DNA of 64,000 bases from Chlamydiota bacterium (GTDB lineage: Bacteria; Auribacterota; Tritonobacteria; UBA1439). The stretch spans positions 7,876-71,875 of the forward strand of contig JAAYCL010000021.1 of assembly GCA_012729785.1 (NCBI GenBank), read 5' to 3'. Below the pieces are notes generated by a model, which ran no database searches, was not told where the DNA came from, and saw only the letters and a program-made list of their open reading frames with translations. The translations under genes were made by a program, and so were the position numbers. This document shows, in pieces, positions 17,182-25,384 of the stretch. How positions within the stretch are numbered: position 1 is the first letter of the stretch; each line of letters opens with the position of its first letter.

Positions 17182-17349
17182 TTGCCAAAGATCATACTCA
17201 GGGCGAACGAGTCGGTGGAGAAGGCCCTCAAACGCCTCAAGAAGAAGGTGGATAAAGAGGGCATCATGAAGCAGGTCAAAAAGCACCGGCACTACGAGAA
17301 GCCCAGCCAGAAGCGGCGCAGGAAGGCGCAAGAGGCGCGGCGGCGCTGA
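17182..17349 (+). CDS. rpsU: 30S ribosomal protein bS21
   Basis: This short gene encodes 55 residues from TTG 17182 behind AAGGAGG. The sequence PKIILRANESVEKALKRLKKKV, then HYEKPSQKRRRKAQEARRR, matches bS21 in length, basic charge and the conserved (F/Y)YEKP motif. bS21 sits near the anti-Shine-Dalgarno end of 16S rRNA and helps initiation. A rare TTG start, together with co-transcription with the TonB-like gene, may limit its synthesis. Confidence 0.93.
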   Translation: MPKIILRANESVEKALKRLKKKVDKEGIMKQVKKHRHYEKPSQKRRRKAQEARRR

Positions 17350-17370
17350 CGGCGCAGCCGCTCCCGGACC

Positions 17371-18318
17371 ATGCCGGCCCTGTCCACCGCGTGGAACGCG
17401 GACGGGAGGTACACCGCGAGGGGCCTGCTCGCTACGCTGGCGAGGATGGGGCTGCGGGAGATCGAGCTCAGCTACCAGTGCGGCCCCGTGGAGGTGCGCG
17501 ACTACGCGTCCGCCTGCCGCGCGATGGGGTTCCGGGTGGTGAGCGTCCACAACTTCTGCCCGGTCCCCGAGAACGCCCCCGCGGGGCGGGCGCGGTCGGA
17601 GGCGCTCCTGCTCTCGTCCCTCGATGAGGGCGAGCGGAGGCGCGCCGTGGAGGCGACCCGGCGGTCGATCGAGACCGCGGCGGGGCTGGGGGCGGGGACG
17701 CTCATACTTCACCTGGGCAGGGTGGAGGTTTCCTGCCGGACGCGGGAGCTGATCGGGCTGTACCGGGCCGGGCTGCGGGGCACGCCCCGATGGGAGTCGA
17801 TCCTCGGCCGGATGCGCGCGCAGCGCGCGGCGAAGAGGGGGCCGCATTTCAGCGCCGCCCTCCGGAGCCTCGACGAGTTGTGCGGGGCGGCCTCGGACGC
17901 GGCCCTGGCGCTGGCGGTCGAGAACAGGTTTTACCATCGGGAGATCCCGTCGTACGGCGAGCTTCGCGAAATCCTTCGCAGGTTCGCCGGTGGCCCCGTG
18001 GGCTACTGGCACGATATCGGGCACGCGCAGGTGATGGAGAACCTCGGCTTCTGTCGGCACGAGGAGTATCTCGATGCGGCCGGAGCGGTGTTGAGGGGAT
18101 TCCACGTGCACGACGTGCTCCTGTGCCGGGACCATCTCCCGCCCCCGCGCGGGATGGTCGACTTCTCGCGGTTCGCAGGACGCGCAGGGGCGCGGGTCAT
18201 CGAGCTGTCGCCGGTCCACGGGGCGGCGGCGGTTGAGCGGTGCGTGCGTTTTCTGGAGCGGACGTTCGGAGAGCCGCCGGCGACGGCGAGGGGTGCGTCG
18301 AATGGCGCGCAGGCATAG
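17371..18318 (+). CDS. sugar phosphate isomerase/epimerase-like TIM-barrel protein
   Basis: The 315-residue protein has the xylose isomerase-like TIM barrel fold (AP endonuclease family 2). Likely metal ligands are the Glu in LAVENRFY, the Asp and His in GYWHDIGHAQ, the His/Asp in FHVHDVLL and the Glu in VIELSP. These proteins isomerise or epimerise sugars or inositols; the substrate is unknown. It lies 21 bp after rpsU with a weak ribosome site and overlaps the start of the next gene by 17 bp. It may supply an activated-sugar precursor for the polysaccharide region it opens. Confidence 0.75.
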   Translation: MPALSTAWNADGRYTARGLLATLARMGLREIELSYQCGPVEVRDYASACRAMGFRVVSVHNFCPVPENAPAGRARSEALLLSSLDEGERRRAVEATRRSIETAAGLGAGTLILHLGRVEVSCRTRELIGLYRAGLRGTPRWESILGRMRAQRAAKRGPHFSAALRSLDELCGAASDAALALAVENRFYHREIPSYGELREILRRFAGGPVGYWHDIGHAQVMENLGFCRHEEYLDAAGAVLRGFHVHDVLLCRDHLPPPRGMVDFSRFAGRAGARVIELSPVHGAAAVERCVRFLERTFGEPPATARGASNGAQA

Positions 18319-19885
18319 GGTCTACCGGCAGATCGAGGGGAAGAAGCGCTACGAGCACCGCGCCAAAACCATCGTCTCGGCCGCCATCCTTGTGATCATC
18401 CTCGCCTTTCCCATCTCTGTTTACAAGGCGAGAAACCCCGCGGCGATTAATCTCCCCGCCGCAATGGACGTGGCACAGGTGGCCCGCAATCTCGCCAGGG
18501 GGGGTGGGTTCACCACCAATATCCTGCGTCCCGGCCTGTACGCGTCGCTGCCGCGGTTAACCAAGCCTCCGGACATCGTGAATCCGCCGCTCCACGTCTG
18601 GCTGCTGGCGCGGCTCCCGGGGATGAAGCGGGGTACGATCCTCTCCACCCCCGACAGCACCGTCACCAATTTCTCCTCATTTTTCTACCTGCTCACGGCG
18701 CTGCTCCTGTTCCTGCTCGAGCGCAGGTTGTCGGGCGGCCAGACCCTCGCCATCGCCTCGTTGATCTACCTCTTCAGCGTCCCGATGTTGCACAGTGCGG
18801 TGTCCGGCACCGGCGAGACCCTGTCGGCGGCGATGGTCACCCTTCTCATGCTCATGATCTCCGTGGACAGCAACAAGTCGTTCCTCTACTCGTTCGTCGT
18901 GGGGGCGGTCCTGGGCGCCTGTTATCTGACCTCCTACGTTTTCCTGGTCCTCCTCCTCCCCCTCATCATCCACAAGAATGCGGTGGGGGAGGAGGGGCGT
19001 TTCAGGCACATCGCGGCGATGCTGGTGGGGCTTTCCGCCGTGTCGGTGCCCTGGATGGTGCGCAATCTGCATTTCGGCGCCAATGCCCTCATCGCCCAGC
19101 CTTTTTCCTCGATTTTCCTCGGCGGCGAGCGGCCGCCGCAGGGCCCCGCCGCCGGGGGGGGAGTTTATTTGCACATGGCGAACTATTATGGTAAGCTTAT
19201 TAATAATTACAGTGCGTCGTGTGTGCTTGGGTTTTTCCTGATTTCGCCCGTTGTGCAAAGCCACGGCCAAGGGATTGGCAGGGTCAAGCATTTCCTATGG
19301 TACGGCTTGGGGGCGGTCATACTCTTTTCGCTGCTCGGGCAGGGCGATACGGAAGCGATGGGGGCGTTTCTGCCCGGCGCCATACTCGTCGGCAGCCTCA
19401 CGTTCCAGGAGCTTATTCAGAGGTACCGCTCCGATTCGCCACTGGTGAAAAGCAGGCTGACGGTTTTGTTCATCGCGCTTAACGTTCTTCCGTTCGTATC
19501 CGCGCTGATGGCGACGCCGCCGAGCGCGGCTGCGTATCGATGGCACGAGAATCGACTGCGCACCATGGCTGACATGCACAGCAGGATGCATGCCGGAGAG
19601 ATCCTGATGACGAACGCGCCGGAGTGGATGGCGTACTACGGGGAGTTCAATACCCTTCCGCTCCCGGCCGACGGCGCCGAGCTCAGTCGATGGGAGCAGG
19701 CGTTCGGCCAGTTGCGCTTTGCGGCGGTGTGCCCGTACGGTTCGGTCGAAGGCGTGGCCAAGATGATACTCAAACAGCACGTTGTCCCCGCCTGGTTCCT
19801 TAGCGAAAAGGCGCAGGTCTATCCGGGCAAGGAGGTCTTCTTCTCCGCCGCCGATAACGATGAGGCTATGGTCGTCACACGTTGA
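18302..19885 (+). CDS. polytopic membrane protein, GT-C-like
   Basis: This 527-residue protein has a basic cytoplasmic N-terminus (MARRHRVYRQ), about ten membrane helices and a soluble C-terminal part (~430-527). An extracytoplasmic loop with AMDVAQVARNLARG after helix 1 and PPLHVWLL further on recalls the GT-C layout of family 39 proteins. It starts inside the end of the isomerase gene. The second half is locally much richer in A and T (about 19150-19280) than its neighbours, which may mark a transferred segment. Probable role: a sugar transferase or ligase of the polysaccharide system. Confidence 0.65.
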   Translation: MARRHRVYRQIEGKKRYEHRAKTIVSAAILVIILAFPISVYKARNPAAINLPAAMDVAQVARNLARGGGFTTNILRPGLYASLPRLTKPPDIVNPPLHVWLLARLPGMKRGTILSTPDSTVTNFSSFFYLLTALLLFLLERRLSGGQTLAIASLIYLFSVPMLHSAVSGTGETLSAAMVTLLMLMISVDSNKSFLYSFVVGAVLGACYLTSYVFLVLLLPLIIHKNAVGEEGRFRHIAAMLVGLSAVSVPWMVRNLHFGANALIAQPFSSIFLGGERPPQGPAAGGGVYLHMANYYGKLINNYSASCVLGFFLISPVVQSHGQGIGRVKHFLWYGLGAVILFSLLGQGDTEAMGAFLPGAILVGSLTFQELIQRYRSDSPLVKSRLTVLFIALNVLPFVSALMATPPSAAAYRWHENRLRTMADMHSRMHAGEILMTNAPEWMAYYGEFNTLPLPADGAELSRWEQAFGQLRFAAVCPYGSVEGVAKMILKQHVVPAWFLSEKAQVYPGKEVFFSAADNDEAMVVTR

Positions 19886-19907
19886 TTATCAAATAGGGGG
19901 TGGTCTA

Positions 19908-20894
19908 ATGCGCGCGAGGCTTGTGTCCCTGATCATATGCACCGGTGTTCTCTGTTCGGCAATGTGCCTCGGACAGACGCCCGGCGAACAGGCGGCCCGG
20001 AGGAACGAGCTCGAACAGAAATACCCGGACATCAAATTCAACTGGCCCAAGACCCCCGGGGCGGGGGAGGCGGAGGGGGGCGAGGCCGTGCCGGTCGATC
20101 CGTCCGTATCGACACCGGACCTTGAGGAAACGGCGTCGACGGCGTTGTATCAGGACGCCTCCGAGATCGCCCAGGAGGAGGTGCTGATGCGCCAGAAGCA
20201 GCGCAGGGCCTATATGCTCGGCCCCGGCGATGTCATCAGCATCAACGTCCGCGATCATCCGGAGTTCAGCAGTTACGGCGTGCGGGTCGGCTACGCGGGG
20301 GAGGTCATCCTTCCGCTCACGAACGAGGTCGTCTACGCGGAAGGTCTCACCGTGGAGGAGGTGCGGCTGGCGATCGAGGAGAAGCTCAAGGCCTACATCG
20401 AGCGCCCCTTCGTGAGCGTCTTCATCACCGAATTCAACAGCAAGAAGTTCTACGTCCTCGGCGAGATCGGAGCGGGGATCTACCCGATCGGAGCCACGAA
20501 TATCAGCCTGATGGAAGCGATGTACGCCGCCGGGCTCCCCTCGGAAGGGATCGCGGCGATGCGCCGTGTGCAGATCATCACCCCGCACGAGACCGATCCG
20601 ATCAACCGCTGGGTGAATGTCTACGCCATCCTCTACAAGGGCCGGATGGAGCACAACATCACCATCGAGCCGGGGACCATCATCTACGTGCCCACCACGA
20701 TCTTCACCAAGTTCTCCAGGGTGATCAGGCAGGTCTCGGTGACGATCGAGGACCTCTCCAAGATACCGAACGACCTCGCCTCGTTCGACTCGGGGCTCAT
20801 CGCATGGGACACGTCCTGGAACATGAACATATTCCCCAAGGGTATCGATCTGCACGGCGGCAACAAGGCCAGCCGCTGGTATGACGGGGACTAA
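19908..20894 (+). CDS. Wza-like outer-membrane polysaccharide export protein
   Basis: The 328-residue protein has a Sec signal peptide (about 1-22) and a Poly_export domain (YMLGPGDVISINVRDHPEFS, then GEVILPLTNEVVYAEGLTVEEV). A SLBB-like beta-grasp follows (FYVLGEIGAGIYPI, LMEAMYAAGL). Wza-type proteins form the periplasmic and outer-membrane conduit for exopolysaccharide. There is no clear lipobox, unlike E. coli Wza. AGGGGG precedes ATG 19908. A hairpin with TTTT lies 34 bp after the stop, before the chain-length gene. Confidence 0.9.
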   Translation: MRARLVSLIICTGVLCSAMCLGQTPGEQAARRNELEQKYPDIKFNWPKTPGAGEAEGGEAVPVDPSVSTPDLEETASTALYQDASEIAQEEVLMRQKQRRAYMLGPGDVISINVRDHPEFSSYGVRVGYAGEVILPLTNEVVYAEGLTVEEVRLAIEEKLKAYIERPFVSVFITEFNSKKFYVLGEIGAGIYPIGATNISLMEAMYAAGLPSEGIAAMRRVQIITPHETDPINRWVNVYAILYKGRMEHNITIEPGTIIYVPTTIFTKFSRVIRQVSVTIEDLSKIPNDLASFDSGLIAWDTSWNMNIFPKGIDLHGGNKASRWYDGD

Positions 20895-20927
20895 CTCCGC
20901 ATCGATCGTCGGCGGTCACGTGCAGCC

Positions 20928-20960
20928 CCCCGCCCGCGGCGGGACGCGGGTCGGGGTTTT
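20928..20960 (+). terminator. possible intrinsic terminator or attenuator
   Basis: CCCCGCCCGC (20928-20937) pairs with GCGGG-T-CGGGG (20946-20956), a 10-bp stem with one bulged T, and TTTT follows. It separates the export and chain-length genes, so it may lower downstream expression. Confidence 0.5.
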
Positions 20961-20991
20961 CGCTATCCCCCCCGCCTAGAGGTTCGGCAGT

Positions 20992-22575
20992 ATGGTCGTC
21001 AACGCTGCGGCGATTACCGGCGCCGCGAGAAGCTACATCGAGGTCGTCTTCAGGCGCAAGTGGCTCTTCCTGGTGCCGGTGATCGTCTTCCTCTCCGTCG
21101 CAGTCGGCCTCGGCTTCGTGCTCCCCCCGCGGTACCGTTCCGAGGCCATCCTCGGCCTGAAGGAAGAACAGAGCGACAACCCCCACCTGAAGGGGGTTAC
21201 CGCGATCACCCCTGTCAAGGAACGTCTCCCGATGATCCGCGAGAAGCTCACCAGCCGCTCGCGACTGATCTCGGTGATCCGGAGCCTCGGCCTCGATGCC
21301 CAACTCAAGAACGAGTGGGGGATGGAGGAACTCATCGGTTCTTTGCGCAGGTCGATCGGCGTCGAGATGCGGCAGGGGGGGAACTTCTTCAGCATCTGGT
21401 GCGAGCACTTCGATCCGGTCACCTGCCAGAAGATCGCGGAACTGTTGACCGATCTGTTCATCAAGGAGAACCTCGACATCGAGAAGCGCGAGACGAGCAT
21501 CGGTATCGAGTTCCTCGAGAGCCAGCGGTCGATCTACCGGCAGAAGCTCGAGGAGTCCGAGAAGAACCTCACCACCTTTAAACAGGAAAACCAGCGCGTC
21601 CTCTCCATCGCCGCCGCGCGGGAGCTTGGCGAGAAGCTCGGCGTGAGCGATGCCGCGAACATCAACGTGCTGCGCTTCACCAACTACCAGGTGAACCTGA
21701 TCGAGTCGCGAATCAAGCTCCAGGAGCTCACCACGCACAGGGAGCAGCTCGTGCGGGAGCTCAAGCGGACGGACAAGTACGTCGTCGCGGAGCGGATCCA
21801 GGAGATCAACCCGATCGTCCGCGAGCTGAAGAAGACCCTCGTGGACAAGCGCATCGAGCTCCATAAGCTCAAGCTCGACTCCACGGAGAACCATCCGCTC
21901 GTCCAGCAGCTCCAGCAGCAGATAGAGAAGACGCAGGAGGAGCTGGAGAAGATGACCGAGGAGACGGTCAAGCAGGAGACGCGCGCCATCAACCCCAACT
22001 ACCAGCAGATCGAGCGCGAGATCGGCCAGACGGAGGCCGAGATCGCCTCCCTGAAGAAGCGCCTCGAGATCACCGAGCTGTACATGAAGGACTTCCACCG
22101 GGAGATCCAGCAGATCCCCGAGACGGAGCGCAAGATGACCGATCTGCAGCGGAGCTACGGCATCTACAACAAGCGCTTCCTCGACCTGACCGAGCGCCTC
22201 GAGACGGCCAGGATCACCGAACGGCTCGAGACGATCGAGAAGGGGGTGCGCTTCGAGATCTACGAGCGGCCCCGTGTGCCGATCCAGCCGTTCAAGCCGA
22301 ATCGCAAGGCGATCTCCCTCATCGGGCTCGTCTCGGGGATCTTCTTCGGGGGCGCCCTGGTCTTCATCGCCGAGGCGACCGACCACTCGTTCAGCGAGAT
22401 ATCGCAGCTGCGGGCGGCGATCGATCTCCCGGTCATCGGTTCGGTGAGCAGGATCCTGACCGTGGAGGAGGACGAGTTCAACAAGTCCAAGAAGCGGCTC
22501 GGCCTCGTGAGCCTGCTGGTCTTCATCATCTTTATTTTCCTCGGCGTGGTGGCGAAGTACATCCTCACCGCCTGA
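20992..22575 (+). CDS. Wzz/GumC-family chain-length determinant (polysaccharide co-polymerase)
   Basis: This 527-residue protein has a first membrane helix (~24-45), a Wzz domain, a long periplasmic coiled coil (~165-370) and the Pro-rich segment ERPRVPIQPFKPN. A second membrane helix follows (~435-455), with a third hydrophobic segment at the C-terminus. It controls polymer length and works with the BY-kinase encoded next. The kinase domain is not fused but encoded separately 24 bp downstream, as in Firmicutes CpsC/CpsD, although the size is that of GumC types. Confidence 0.9.
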   Translation: MVVNAAAITGAARSYIEVVFRRKWLFLVPVIVFLSVAVGLGFVLPPRYRSEAILGLKEEQSDNPHLKGVTAITPVKERLPMIREKLTSRSRLISVIRSLGLDAQLKNEWGMEELIGSLRRSIGVEMRQGGNFFSIWCEHFDPVTCQKIAELLTDLFIKENLDIEKRETSIGIEFLESQRSIYRQKLEESEKNLTTFKQENQRVLSIAAARELGEKLGVSDAANINVLRFTNYQVNLIESRIKLQELTTHREQLVRELKRTDKYVVAERIQEINPIVRELKKTLVDKRIELHKLKLDSTENHPLVQQLQQQIEKTQEELEKMTEETVKQETRAINPNYQQIEREIGQTEAEIASLKKRLEITELYMKDFHREIQQIPETERKMTDLQRSYGIYNKRFLDLTERLETARITERLETIEKGVRFEIYERPRVPIQPFKPNRKAISLIGLVSGIFFGGALVFIAEATDHSFSEISQLRAAIDLPVIGSVSRILTVEEDEFNKSKKRLGLVSLLVFIIFIFLGVVAKYILTA

Positions 22576-22599
22576 CGCCGTCCGGGGGGGGGTAGCGCG

Positions 22600-23427
22600 A
22601 TGCCCGACACATTCGATCTCGGGAAGATCAAGTCGTTCTTCCTTGAGAAGAAGAAGAGTCTCCAGGAGGAGATCACCACCCGGTCGTACGTCGCCGACCC
22701 CGACCCGACCGACGAGGGGATCGACTCGCGGATCGTGGTCTTCTCGGACCCGTCCTGCCATGTCGCCGAGCAGTACCGGACCATCCGGACGAATCTCCTC
22801 TCGCTCTCCCCCGACAAGCCGCTCCAGGCGATCCAGCTCACCAGCGCGCTGCACTCGGAGGGGAAGACGATCACCAGCTGCAACCTCGCCTTCGCCCTGG
22901 CCCAGGAACCGGAAAAGAAGACCATCCTGATCGACTCCGACATGCGGAAGCCCGCGATCCACAAGCTGCTGGGGATCCCGAAGGAGCCGGGCCTCTCGGA
23001 GATCCTCACCAAGGACTTCGACCTCGAACATTTTCTCCAGCGTCCGATCGCGGGGGGGCTCTACGCCATCCCCGCGGGCAAGGGGCCCGCGAACCCGTCC
23101 GAGCTCCTCTCCTCCTCGCGCCTGAGGAGGATGGTGACGCGCCTCAGGTCGGAGTTCGACTACATCGTCTTCGACGTCTCCCCGATCATCCCGGTGACGG
23201 ACGCGAGCGTGCTCGGGAAGCAGCTCGACGGGACCCTGCTCATCGTGCGGGCCGGCTGGACGCAGGCGATCGACATCGAACGCGCCTACTCGCTCCTCAC
23301 GGAGGCGCAGGCCAAGCCGATCGGGTCGGTGCTCACCTGCGTGGTGAGCTATATCCCGTACTACCTCTATCGCTACCGGTACATCTACTCGCACTACGCG
23401 CGCCCCTACGTCTACTACGGCCCGTGA
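22600..23427 (+). CDS. BY-kinase (CpsD/CapB family tyrosine kinase)
   Basis: The 275-residue cytoplasmic kinase has Walker A ALHSEGKT (83-90), Walker A' ILIDSDM (109-115) and a Walker B-like IVFDVSP. The C-terminal tail is a tyrosine cluster: 11 Tyr in the last 25 residues. BY-kinases autophosphorylate such clusters and, with the Wzz partner, set polysaccharide length and export. The P-loop reads LHSEGKT instead of the usual PGEGKS/T, and Walker B has S where T/P is usual. It sits directly behind the chain-length gene with GGGGGGGG upstream. Confidence 0.9.
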   Translation: MPDTFDLGKIKSFFLEKKKSLQEEITTRSYVADPDPTDEGIDSRIVVFSDPSCHVAEQYRTIRTNLLSLSPDKPLQAIQLTSALHSEGKTITSCNLAFALAQEPEKKTILIDSDMRKPAIHKLLGIPKEPGLSEILTKDFDLEHFLQRPIAGGLYAIPAGKGPANPSELLSSSRLRRMVTRLRSEFDYIVFDVSPIIPVTDASVLGKQLDGTLLIVRAGWTQAIDIERAYSLLTEAQAKPIGSVLTCVVSYIPYYLYRYRYIYSHYARPYVYYGP

Positions 23428-23471
23428 CCGGCGGCGCCTGTCCCGCGCGGCGGGCGGGGGGAGGAGGACGA

Positions 23472-23852
23472 ATGACGCACACGATCGTCGGCACGGACAA
23501 GGCGCCGCGTCCGTCGGGGCCGTATTCCCAGGCGGTGCGCGTCGGCAACCTGCTCTTCATCTCCGGACAGATCCCCCTCGATCCCCGGAGCGGGGAGGTC
23601 GTGGCCGGGGGGATCGATATCCAGGCCAGGAGGGCGCTCGAGAATCTGGGGGCGATCCTCCACGCGCAGGGGCTCGATTACCCGTCGGTCGTCAAGACGA
23701 CCGTCTTTCTCAGGAGGATGGAGGAGTTCAAGGAGTTCAACGAGATCTACGCGCGCTACTTCGCCTCCGGCCCTCCCGCACGATCGTGCATCGAGGTGTC
23801 GCGCCTTCCCGGGGGGGTCGACGTGGAGATCGAGGCGGTCGCCGCCTACTGA
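23472..23852 (+). CDS. ridA: RidA family enamine/imine deaminase
   Basis: This 126-residue protein has the YjgF/YER057c/UK114 fold: PSGPYSQAVRVGNLLFISGQIPLDP at the start and the catalytic Arg in ARSCIEVSRLPGG. RidA hydrolyses reactive 2-aminoacrylate and related imines made by PLP enzymes. GGGGAGGAGG lies just before ATG 23472. It sits between the BY-kinase and pgi genes, probably as part of the same transcript; no link to polysaccharide synthesis is obvious. Confidence 0.95.
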   Translation: MTHTIVGTDKAPRPSGPYSQAVRVGNLLFISGQIPLDPRSGEVVAGGIDIQARRALENLGAILHAQGLDYPSVVKTTVFLRRMEEFKEFNEIYARYFASGPPARSCIEVSRLPGGVDVEIEAVAAY

Positions 23853-23878
23853 CGGCGGCGGGGGCGGGGAGGGGAACG

Positions 23879-25300
23879 ATGCGCACCTGCGGGATTCAGA
23901 TCGACTACACGAAGATGATGGCGGCGTGCATCGGTCCCGAGCACGGCATCCGGCCGGCGGAGCTGCGCGGGATCGCGCGCCGCGGCCGGACCGCGGCGCT
24001 GTCGGTCGCCGCGGCGGTGCGCACCGGCGGCCTGGGCTTCTCGAAGCTCCCGTTCGCGGGCGCGGTCGCCGACGAGGTGCGGCGCGTCGCCGACGAGATC
24101 GCCGGCGAGGTCGACACCTTCGTCGTCCTCGGGATCGGCGGTTCCGCGCTGGGCGCCGCCGCCTTGCACGCCGCACTGGCCCATCCGTTTCACAACCTCC
24201 TCCCCCGGGAGAAACGGAACAGGCGTCCCCGCGTCTTCGTCCTCGACAACGTCGACCCCGAGTTCGTCGCGGGGGCGATCGATCTGCTCGACTTCAAGAA
24301 GACCGCCGTGAGCGTCGTGACGAAGTCGGGGGGGACCGCCGAGACGCTGGCGCAGTGCCTCGTCTTCCTCAAGGAGATGCGCAGGCGGCTCGGGACGCGC
24401 CTGACCCGGCGGCGTGTCGTGGTCACGACGGACCCCGAGCGCGGGGCCCTGCGGGCGTTCGCCCTCCGCGAGGGATACCGGCTCTTCAGCGTGCCGCCGG
24501 ACGTGGGCGGGAGGTTCTCGGTGCTGAGCCCGGTCGGCCTTCTCCCCGCCGCGGTCTCCGGGATCGACATCGGGGCCCTCCTCGACGGCGCGCGCGCCGC
24601 GCACGATGCCTGTCTCGCCCCGGGGCTCGCCTACAACCCCGCTCTCCTCCTCGCCGCGCTCCAGCATATCTCCTGCGTCGAGCGGGGGAAGACGATCGCC
24701 GTGATGATGCCGTACAGCAACGCCCTGGCCGGCGTCGCGGACTGGTTCCGTCAGCTCTGGGCCGAGAGCCTCGGCAAGCGCCTCGACCGCGCGGGGGCGG
24801 TGGTGCACGCCGGGCAGACGCCGGTGCGGGCGCTCGGCGCCACCGACCAGCACTCGCAGATCCAGCTCTACATGGAGGGGCCCGCAGACAAGGTGATCAC
24901 CTTCCTGGGCGTGCGCGGGTACCGGAGGACCGTCCGGATCCCCGCGGCGCCGCCCGGCGACGACGCCCTCGACTACCTCGGCGGCGCGACGATGGACGAC
25001 CTCATAGGCGCCGAGCAGCGCGCCACCGCCCTCGCCCTCGCGGAGGCGGGCCGCCCCTCGATGACGATCACCCTCGACCGGATCTCGCCGCGCGCGCTGG
25101 GGGCGCTCCTGTATCTGTTCCAGATGCAGACCGTCTTCGCCGCGGAACTCAGGGGGATCAACGCCTTCGACCAGCCGGGGGTGGAGCAGGGGAAGCGTCT
25201 GACCTGCGCGATGATGGGGCGCCCGGGGTATGGCGCCCTCCGCCGCGGGATCGCCAGGTCGGATCGGCGATGCGCGTCGCGCTGCGCGCTTTCTCTCTGA
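23879..25300 (+). CDS. pgi: glucose-6-phosphate isomerase
   Basis: The 473-residue enzyme has two SIS domains. Motifs include VLGIGGSALGAAAL, TKSGGTAET, the catalytic Glu in LWAESLGK, the His in GATDQHSQIQLYMEGP, and the C-terminal QPGVEQGKR with the catalytic Lys. It interconverts glucose 6-phosphate and fructose 6-phosphate. The length and the QLYMEGP signature match bacterial group Pgi of the Bacillus/Thermotoga type. GGGGAGGGG precedes ATG 23879. In this context it may feed nucleotide-sugar synthesis. The last ~20 residues are divergent. Confidence 0.95.
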   Translation: MRTCGIQIDYTKMMAACIGPEHGIRPAELRGIARRGRTAALSVAAAVRTGGLGFSKLPFAGAVADEVRRVADEIAGEVDTFVVLGIGGSALGAAALHAALAHPFHNLLPREKRNRRPRVFVLDNVDPEFVAGAIDLLDFKKTAVSVVTKSGGTAETLAQCLVFLKEMRRRLGTRLTRRRVVVTTDPERGALRAFALREGYRLFSVPPDVGGRFSVLSPVGLLPAAVSGIDIGALLDGARAAHDACLAPGLAYNPALLLAALQHISCVERGKTIAVMMPYSNALAGVADWFRQLWAESLGKRLDRAGAVVHAGQTPVRALGATDQHSQIQLYMEGPADKVITFLGVRGYRRTVRIPAAPPGDDALDYLGGATMDDLIGAEQRATALALAEAGRPSMTITLDRISPRALGALLYLFQMQTVFAAELRGINAFDQPGVEQGKRLTCAMMGRPGYGALRRGIARSDRRCASRCALSL

Positions 25301-25334
25301 GGCCCGGGGCGCGTTGCACGAACGCAACAACCGA

Positions 25335-25363
25335 TTGACCGCCGCGGCGGATCGGGATACACT
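25335..25363 (+). promoter_or_regulatory. promoter of the 25385-29177 operon
   Basis: TTGACC (25335-25340) and TACACT (25358-25363) are separated by 17 bp. The start would be near 25370, giving a leader of about 15 nt before ATG 25385. Confidence 0.7.
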
Positions 25364-25384
25364 AACAGGCAGGGGAAAGTTGCC

